From: Hygrocybe punicea
Lineage: Eukaryota; Basidiomycota; Agaricomycetes; Agaricales; Hygrophoraceae
Assembly (NCBI GenBank): GCA_963556145.1
Contig: OY744467.1
Coordinates: forward strand, 1,860,001 to 1,924,000
Direction: 5' to 3'
Length of the DNA stretch: 64,000 nt
Shown: positions 57,515-64,000 of the stretch, in pieces
Numbering within the stretch: the stretch's first letter is position 1
Layout: each line of letters begins with the position of its first letter
Translations under genes and position numbers: made by a program
The notes under the pieces: generated by a model
What the model was told of the DNA's origin: nothing
Databases searched by the model: none
The model's input: only the letters and a program-made list of their open reading frames with translations

Positions 57515-58499
57515 TCATGCAGACGCCGTTTGAAAAAGAGTACGACAGGAGTTATTGATGTCGATATCGAAGTCATCAACAGAAGGTGGAGGTAAGACCA
57601 GTGGAGAGTGCGAAGGGGGTGGAGAAGAGAGCCAAGAGTCGAAAGGAGAGTCGAGTGGAACAAAGAAGGAAGAGTCGAATGGGGGGGAGGAGACAGATGA
57701 AGAGGGCGACGAGGGTACAGTGGAAGGTGGGACAGGAAATAGAGGACATGCCTGCAACCACACATCAAAATCGTCGTCATCATTGTCGATGGCATTGTTA
57801 GCCACAATAGTCCCATCAACCATATTCCAAATGCCAGTGACATGGCTAATACATCCCTTGTCGGAATCCACCAAGGTATCCACCGAGACAGTAAAGGTTG
57901 TATCTGCTGAGAGTAAAATGCCAGAGTTGGCAATAGTCATACAATTCGCCATCGAGAATATTGAGAGGACGAGTGAAACGTCGTTTGAGAAAAAGGGGGG
58001 GGAGGTTAAGATGGAAGCGGGTGTGGACGAAGTATTGATCAATGATGCGTTGGAGCATGATGATGAGATTGAGGATGTGGAAAACACGTTGGCGAGTCCA
58101 AGGGAGATGAAAAGCAGTGAACTCCCGAAGACGACGAAGGATGTACTCACTCTGCACAGCACCAATAGGTGAGGCTAAGTAAGCAGTGGTAAGACGAAGA
58201 AGACGCGGGTTAGACCACTGAACGAAGTCAAACCAATCGAGAGGACGATTCTGAGGCCAAGAATAAGGATTATTCCAGAACAAAGGATGAGGCCAGGGAA
58301 AGTAACGGTAATGATGCGCAGAGTTAGTGATGAGGTGATGATTACCGGTGTAGAGGTTGTTGTCTCGATTTAATGCAAGGGTACGATGACGATAGCGGGG
58401 AGTAGAGCCATGAGCCATGAGAAGGTGGTGGTTGAGGTTTAAGCAAGAAAAGCGGAGTTTGGAAAAACAGAATGCCACAAAAGATGGTGGCGTGATCAT
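57515..58499 (-). pseudogene. Extra ORF downstream of the gypsy chromodomain
   Basis: Begins ATGATCACG overlapping the integrase/chromodomain stop by 4 bases (ATGA). It reads for 217 codons to 57846, rich in H, L, R and Y. The same strand then continues in another frame with an acidic, Ser/Pro-rich tail (IDNDDDDFDVWLQ, then many SPPP) to 57515. A frameshift near 57850 therefore probably splits a protein of roughly 330 residues. Function unknown; not a recognised envelope protein. Confidence 0.45.
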
Positions 58500-59674
58500 G
58501 TGGTACTCTGATGTGCTTTGTATTCTAGAACCAGGTCATGAGCATGGCATAAATTAAAAACCAGTTCCCAAGCGTTTTCATCGGCAGGGTAACCTCTCCA
58601 CTTGACAAGGTACTCCTTTTTGCGTTTGCGATAATGATGATTGATGATTGATTCTACATCATATTCTTCCTGTTGATCGATAATATCGGGAGGAGGACGT
58701 AATGTGTCATTAATAACAGGAGGATGAAGACGATCATCACACTGAGCAGGATGGAGTAATGAGACATGGAAGACAGGATGAACCTTCCATGAGAGAGGGA
58801 GTTTGAGTGGAAAAGCGACATCAGAAACTCGATCGATGATAGGGAACGGTCCAGTTTGTCGAACGTCTAATTTTTTCGTGGGGCGTCCAGTATTAAGATT
58901 TTGTATGTCAAGCCAAATGAGTTGTCCAATCGTAAATTTCAAATCTCAGTGTTTGATATTGGTGAATTTCTTCATGTCATCGGTGGTGCATTGAAGCGAA
59001 AGAGCGGCAGAGTTATGGGCATCAGAAAGGGTCGTAATAAAGTCATTAACAGAAGGATTTGCCAAATCCAGTTTGTCGATTGTTAGGGGACTTCGAGGAT
59101 GGCAACCATATTCAAGATAGAAAGGGGAAAATCCGGTAGAAGAATGTGAACGATTATTATAAGAGAACTCAGCTGTGGACAACCATTCTGACCAATCAGA
59201 TTGCATGAAGTTGGTATAAAGACGAAGATATTGTTCCAACTCTTGATTGGTGCATTCGGTTTGACCATCGGTTTTGGGATGATAAGCAGTCGAAAGAGCT
59301 GTCCTGATATCAAGCAGGTTATTGAGTTCTTGTGTAAATCGTGCAGCAAATTGTGTTCCTCTATCAGAGATGATTTTCTTTGGCCATCCATGGTGAATCC
59401 AAACATAATCACAAAAAAGACGAGCAGCACCTTCTGTGGAAAGCGATGAGGTCGTAGGAATAAAATGTGCTCGTTTTGTTAAGCGATTGACAATGACAAA
59501 AATAGCATCATATCCTTGGGAAGTAGGAAGTTGGGTAATAAAGTTGGCAGTTATTTCTTCCCAAGGAGTAGTGGAAGGGGGAATCGGATGAAGGAGTCGA
59601 GTGGGGCAAGTATGAATGATTTTTGTTCGCTGACAATCTGGACAAGTTTGAATGAAATTAGTAACATCACGATG
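58496..59674 (-). pseudogene. Ty3/gypsy integrase with chromodomain (pol 3' part)
   Basis: Minus strand. It starts inside the integrase zinc finger (CPDCQRTK) and continues with the DDE core (DAIFVIVNRLTKRAHF, SDRGTQFAARF, AYHPKTDGQTE) and GYNNRSHSSTGFSPF-type sequence. The FTIGQLIWLD and GPFPIIDRV blocks follow, then a C-terminal chromodomain (YDVESIINHH, YLVKWRGYP, AWELV). A TGA at 58946-58948 breaks it before FTIGQ. The protease, RT and RNase H parts are cut away by the insertion starting at 59675. Confidence 0.85.
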
Positions 59675-60470
59675 TAGTGTTGCCGTAGTTCAGTTCTGAA
59701 CCTAGCTGAACCTGGTTCAAACCCCAAACTGAACCTTAAGTTCAGTCCAAGTTCAGCCAAATGCTGAACTGGACCACAGGTTCAGTTCTGGGTTTCGAGG
59801 CCGGCTGGATTTCCTGAACGGCTCGGAACCGCGTCCGAACCACGAATGCGGATATTTTTGAGGTATTTATTTCATTTGTTTTGCGTATTTCTTTACTTAC
59901 TTTTTCATGTTATTATTAATAATAAACGGTATCATGTGATCATCACACAAAGGTTTCTTCACCACCAACAACAACAACGCAAGGCCATTGAACGCGACAT
60001 TGTGTTGCGTTCAGGTAAGTCTCATCGTTTATCTTAACTTTACTAATCTTTTCTGTTACAGGAAACTTGACCATGACCACATCATGAGTCCACGCCAGCG
60101 CCAATGCAATCCAATGCTAACGCAATGCCAACGGATGCGGGACAGCCGCAACCCCACCACCACCACCACCACCACCACCACCACTGGCAATGGCAATGGC
60201 AACAGCAACAACAACGACGGCAACAGCAATGACGATGATGGCAACGGCCAGCAGCAATGGCCACTGCCACGGCAGCAGCACCGGCAGCAGCTGCAACAGC
60301 GACAGTGGCAACAGCAACGGCAGCAGCAGCAGCAGCGCCGGACGGCTCCCCCACAGCCCAACTACCTCGCGAAGTGCAGCGCTGTATCAATTGATACATG
60401 CCTGCCATTCGCGAGGAGAACAGGGCTATGAGCGGGTGAGCCCACCTCGGTCCGGTGAAGTGCTAAGTTC
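59675..60470. mobile_element. hAT-like element, left end and core (right end not found)
   Basis: TAGTGTTGCCGTAGTTCAGTT followed by CTGAACCTGGTTCAAAC-type motifs matches the ends of 39858-41208. A CAC/CAA/CAG-rich core lies at 60150-60345, and the TCAATTGATACATGCCTGCC word echoes 40070-40085. It interrupts the gypsy integrase. No matching GGCAACACTA right end is visible up to 64000, so the end coordinate is nominal. Confidence 0.5.
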
Positions 60471-61490
60471 TTTTCTAGACCTGGAAAGGGATACTAGAGG
60501 TGTGGTCAGCGTAATAGTGACAGGAGTCAATCAGCAGAGCCTAGATGACAAAGAGGAAATGACCCAAAGGTAAAGAATGAGAAGTCCGATGAAGTCCGAC
60601 ATAGTCCGACAAAGTCCAATGTAATCCGACGAAGTCTGGAGTTTTGACGAAGTCGGCCAATGTCGGGTCGTTTGTTGGGTTCGTGTCAGTGAGCGTAACG
60701 ATGAATAGGATGGGACAGAAATGATGTGGAATGGTAAATAAAGAAGTGGGATTGTGGTAGCGAAGATGGTAGTACAAGACTAAGGGAAAATTATGGGTGC
60801 GTATGGGTATATGGGCATATATATTGGTCTCTGGGTGTATGGTGTCTATTTCTACTACTGGTCCGTGTCCTTTTTATACTACATGGCTCGGAACCGGCCG
60901 ACGTGGGTGTCCACATGTAAACCCGAATAGCATTGTGGATCTGACGGAGAGGGGTTGGGATTTGGTTCAACATTCAGTTCCAGGATCGGTTCTGGACTTG
61001 TTCAGGATTGACTCGGAGTCGGAAGCGGTTTGTGGTTTTGAGAGGGATTCTGTGGTCACACAGTCTGATCCCTCTACATCCCAAGGTTACTCTAATAGAG
61101 ACCATCCCTGGTTGATCCGGTCAGGTTCAAGTGAAGCGCGTAATCCAAGCATAATCGGGGTGAGTCTGAAGCCGGGAGTGAAGTCCGAGTGAGTGCGGGT
61201 CGGTATAGGAGTGGCCAATCGACAGCGGTATGCGTTGGGTTTGTCGGGTAGCGTGGAAGTGAGGTCTGGTGGAGTGCAGTAGTATGAGGATGGCAAACTG
61301 GATGAAAACGGAACTGAACAATATACAGGAAAAGTTCTGGGAAAACGCGAAAATATCTGGTGAGAGGACACATATCCCCACAACAGTTTTTTTTTTTTTT
61401 TTTTTTTTTTGAAAGCAGACGGAGCCAAAAGAAAAAAAATCAAAGAATATAGGCGGAGGATGCCTTTCAGGAAATCCTGAAGGAAGAAGT
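60470..61490. other. Gap with short tandem repeats and a T24 tract
   Basis: 60578-60655 holds an imperfect GAAGTCCGAC/AAAGTCCAA tandem. A T24 run lies at 61387-61410. No gene is supported. Confidence 0.5.
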
Positions 61491-61492
61491 AC

Positions 61493-62812
61493 CTACACCA
61501 ACCTGATCAAACTTGTCTGGTCCATCGAGCGGCAGGTTCTGGAGCAGCGGGTGGCAGTTAGTGGGTGGAGGGAATGGGACGTTAGCGTGGGTCCTGGATT
61601 GGGTGCAAGGTTGTGATTAGGCGATAGTGGCATGATGGGTGGCAACGAGTGGACTGATGTGGATGGTAGCGGGTCATCGAGGGTGACAAGGATGGGATTG
61701 GGTTCGAAAACGGTAGCTGACGGCAGTGAAAGGGAAGGCGCGGGTTTGGCTGGGTAGTGCAAGAACGGCAGTGGGTCTGGATCTGGGTCAAAGTTGGAGT
61801 TGATGGGCAGAAATGAACCTGTTATGATGAGCGGGTGGGACGATGGGGCTAAAAAGGATGAAGTGATTTCTGGAACAAAGCCGGGTGCTGGGTATTCAAC
61901 TGTGTATGACTGGATCTTGATAGGCGGGTGCGGGTGACATGTTTTTGGGGCTTCCTGGTAGACGTCTGTGAGTTCTTCGTAATCTGCCTCAAATGGAAGC
62001 GGATTCGTTTCTGGATCGTAGATGGTTAATAATGGGGAAGAGACCAAGGGCAATGCGGACAGACCGGTAGGCGGGACAAACACAGAAGCGGCTGGGTAAA
62101 ACATCTTGGGTGTCGGGTTCTTGGCTTGCGGTGCATCGGCTTCACCGGTCGGATTTGATTGGTACGGGAGGTCGAGGTGCTGGTCTGTCGGGCTTGTTAC
62201 GGTTTCATACGTCGATGTCTGCAAGGAAAATACCAGTTCAAGTGGGGGTGATGATGTGAAAGCCGGTGTCGAATATGAGGTGTCCGAAGTTGTCGGGACA
62301 ACGACAGCTGGTCCCTTCCCTTTGTTTCAAATCTTCGCTATTGTGGCTTCGATTGCCTGTATCCATGCAATGTCCTCGAGTGTGAGCGCGTTGTCAGGTG
62401 TGTGGATGTCCGGAGCGGGTACCTCCTGGTCTACCTTCGTCATGTAAGTCCGAATATGCAGCAGGGTATCACGTGTGATCATATTGGTGACAATGGGGCT
62501 GCCGGGATTCTGCGTATGCCATGTGTCAAATCGATCCTGAAGGGACCGGCCGTAGATGTGTCGAGGGATCTCCATGCCGTTGGGTAGGACGAGGCGGCCG
62601 TACTGGTTTCGGATACACTTTCCATTTTCTACATACTGTGCGACGTGTTGGCACTCGCAGATTACATGGGACGGGTTGTTACAAAAGAGGCAGGTTGACG
62701 GGTTACCGGTGTTATATGGAGCGGGCACGTAGGCACAGACAGGTGGAGAAGAAGCTGGTTGTGTTTGCTGTTGGGTAAGGGCCTGAGTGAAACCCGCCAT
62801 TTGCTGGGTCAT
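61493..62812 (-). pseudogene. Retrotransposon Gag with CCHC knuckle (gypsy-type)
   Basis: Starts MTQQMAGF at 62812. It has the zinc knuckle CLFCNNPSHVICEC followed by the block typical of Agaricomycete gypsy Gag (ENGKCIRNQYGRLVLPNG, IPRHIYGRSLQDRFDTW). It is broken by TGA at 62327-62329 (AKI-x-NKGKGP) and then continues as a long Pro/Ser-rich tail to 61493. It is on the same strand as the integrase at 58.5-59.7 kb and may be the 5' end of that same element, separated by the insertion at 59675. Confidence 0.7.
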
Positions 62813-62989
62813 AGCTTTCAGAATGTTGAGTACAGAGGTACCTGTGGGCTCGGCTTTGACAGTGACAGGTTCCGGAGTGAAGCAGTGTTATGTGAATGTT
62901 TGTTTCACCAAGAATTACCGGAGTTGACTTTGTTCAGGTATCTTCTTGTTGTTCAAGGGTTTCTAATATCTAAATAACCAATCAGGAAG

Positions 62990-64000
62990 GGGTTTATAGG
63001 TATATGTATTGTATGAATCAATAGAATGTAGTGGTGAGGTCTCTTCAATTAAGAATTGAGACTTTGAGTAGGTATCAATAGCAATTGGGGAGTGTGATGT
63101 ACTGAAATACTAATATTCACTACTGGAATATAAAAATGTGAACCAATGCATACTGATAACAATATTTCACCAGTTTAATATGAATTGTTTTGGCTGCAGG
63201 GCCTATTCAATCAGGAGTATCTCTGGGTATTATAATATCTGACTTAAATCCGAAGCTTCAAACGCACATTGGCTACTAGTTCAGGGATATCTTTAATACC
63301 TTTTGAATACTCTGTTTTGTTTAGGTTGTAACCTTAACCTTGGAAGTGTATCTAGCTGACTAATGCTGACTAATGCTGACTAATAAACTGAGTGAACTGA
63401 GTGAATTCTCCTTTAATGACAAGGGGAACTCAGAGAATGATAGAATAAGAGTGAAACTAGACTGGATTGCAAGCACTAGCTACTACAATGAGTAACTACT
63501 AGTACTAAGAGAATGAGGGATCACACTGTGTGAACCCAACTAAGACTGACTACTATTGGTGAGGGGGGAAATCCTACCTACTACTGGAATTTGGGGGCCC
63601 TATTTATACTGTTGGGGGACAATGGGGGACTGAGAACAATGGGAAAGTGAGAACAATGGGACTGAGTCATGAGAACAATGGATGGCATCAAAGAGGCTGT
63701 GAACAATGGGCTGAGTGAACTTGTATCTCCTTTTGGACTGTTTAGAATAATGAACTTTTCAGAACAATAGACCTCCATTGTCTTTATGTAAGCAAACTAT
63801 CAATCACTCTCTGATGCATCCTATCTTATCCTTATCTTATAATCCTCTTGTTCACATCTTATCTATTCGCTTCCCATTATCTAGTTGAGCCGCTTTTTAT
63901 CAATACAAGTAAACAAGATTTGTAATCAATCTATTACTGCTAATATAGGTAAGAGTACTAGTTGTGCCTGTCTCCTTGCACGTGCAATGCAGAGAAATAT
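62990..64000. other. Possible LTR region upstream of Gag
   Basis: AT-rich, with short tandem words (GCTGACTAAT at 63364-63385; GAGAACAATGGG at 63625-63690). It lies directly upstream of the minus-strand Gag and contains a TATA-like box in the right orientation, so it may be part of a long terminal repeat. No second LTR copy is in the window to confirm this. Confidence 0.35.
63601..63608 (-). promoter_or_regulatory. TATA-like box on the minus strand
   Basis: TATAAATA read on the minus strand, about 790 bases upstream of the Gag start, consistent with an LTR promoter. Confidence 0.35.

Overview
The window looks like nuclear DNA of a filamentous basidiomycete, most likely an Agaricomycete. Genes on both strands are cut by many 45-100 base introns, and the mobile elements are types typical of that group: DIRS, a Plavaka-like element, a chromodomain Ty3/gypsy element, a Tad/I-like LINE and hAT-like inverted-repeat elements. 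No tRNA, rRNA or CRISPR array was found.

The left part (about 3.8-33.8 kb) is host euchromatin. It holds cysteinyl-tRNA synthetase, free methionine-R-sulfoxide reductase, a glycolipid transfer protein, a LysM-domain protein, a bZIP factor, the splicing factor CWC24, a C2H2 zinc-finger protein, a PPG1-type phosphatase and a CRAL-TRIO (Sec14-like) protein. I rebuilt the exon structures of these genes by hand so that phases close. The first 3.8 kb and several long gaps hold no gene I can support.

Between about 9.0 and 21.0 kb lies the most unusual host region. A 1.6-1.7 kb direct duplication (10.36-12.04 and 17.69-19.31 kb), plus an older relic near 9.0-9.95 kb, brackets two convergent genes. 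One encodes a roughly 1300-residue CHAT-protease/NTPase/TPR protein, an NLR-like architecture. The other encodes a beta-rich protein that may be a gasdermin-like executioner. The duplicated unit carries small glycine-rich membrane proteins of the Ifi6/27 (ISG12) type: one broken copy, one intact copy, and a third intact paralogue at 20.5-21.0 kb. Together they look like an innate-immunity or regulated-cell-death island.

The right part (about 34-64 kb) is a transposon graveyard with nested insertions. An LTR element lies at the base. A hAT-like element of 13.0 kb (44,299-57,317; 8-base target duplication GTATTGTA) sits in it. A LINE (45,508-54,986; 13-base target duplication) sits inside that. 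A Tc1/mariner-like element (47,523-50,592; TA duplication) sits inside the LINE and carries a transposase and a divergent-strand passenger gene. A separate 939-base hAT-like element (43,044-43,982) has its own 8-base duplication. Nearly all premature stops in these elements are TGA where the family context calls for arginine, which suggests decay by CpG deamination (CGA to TGA).
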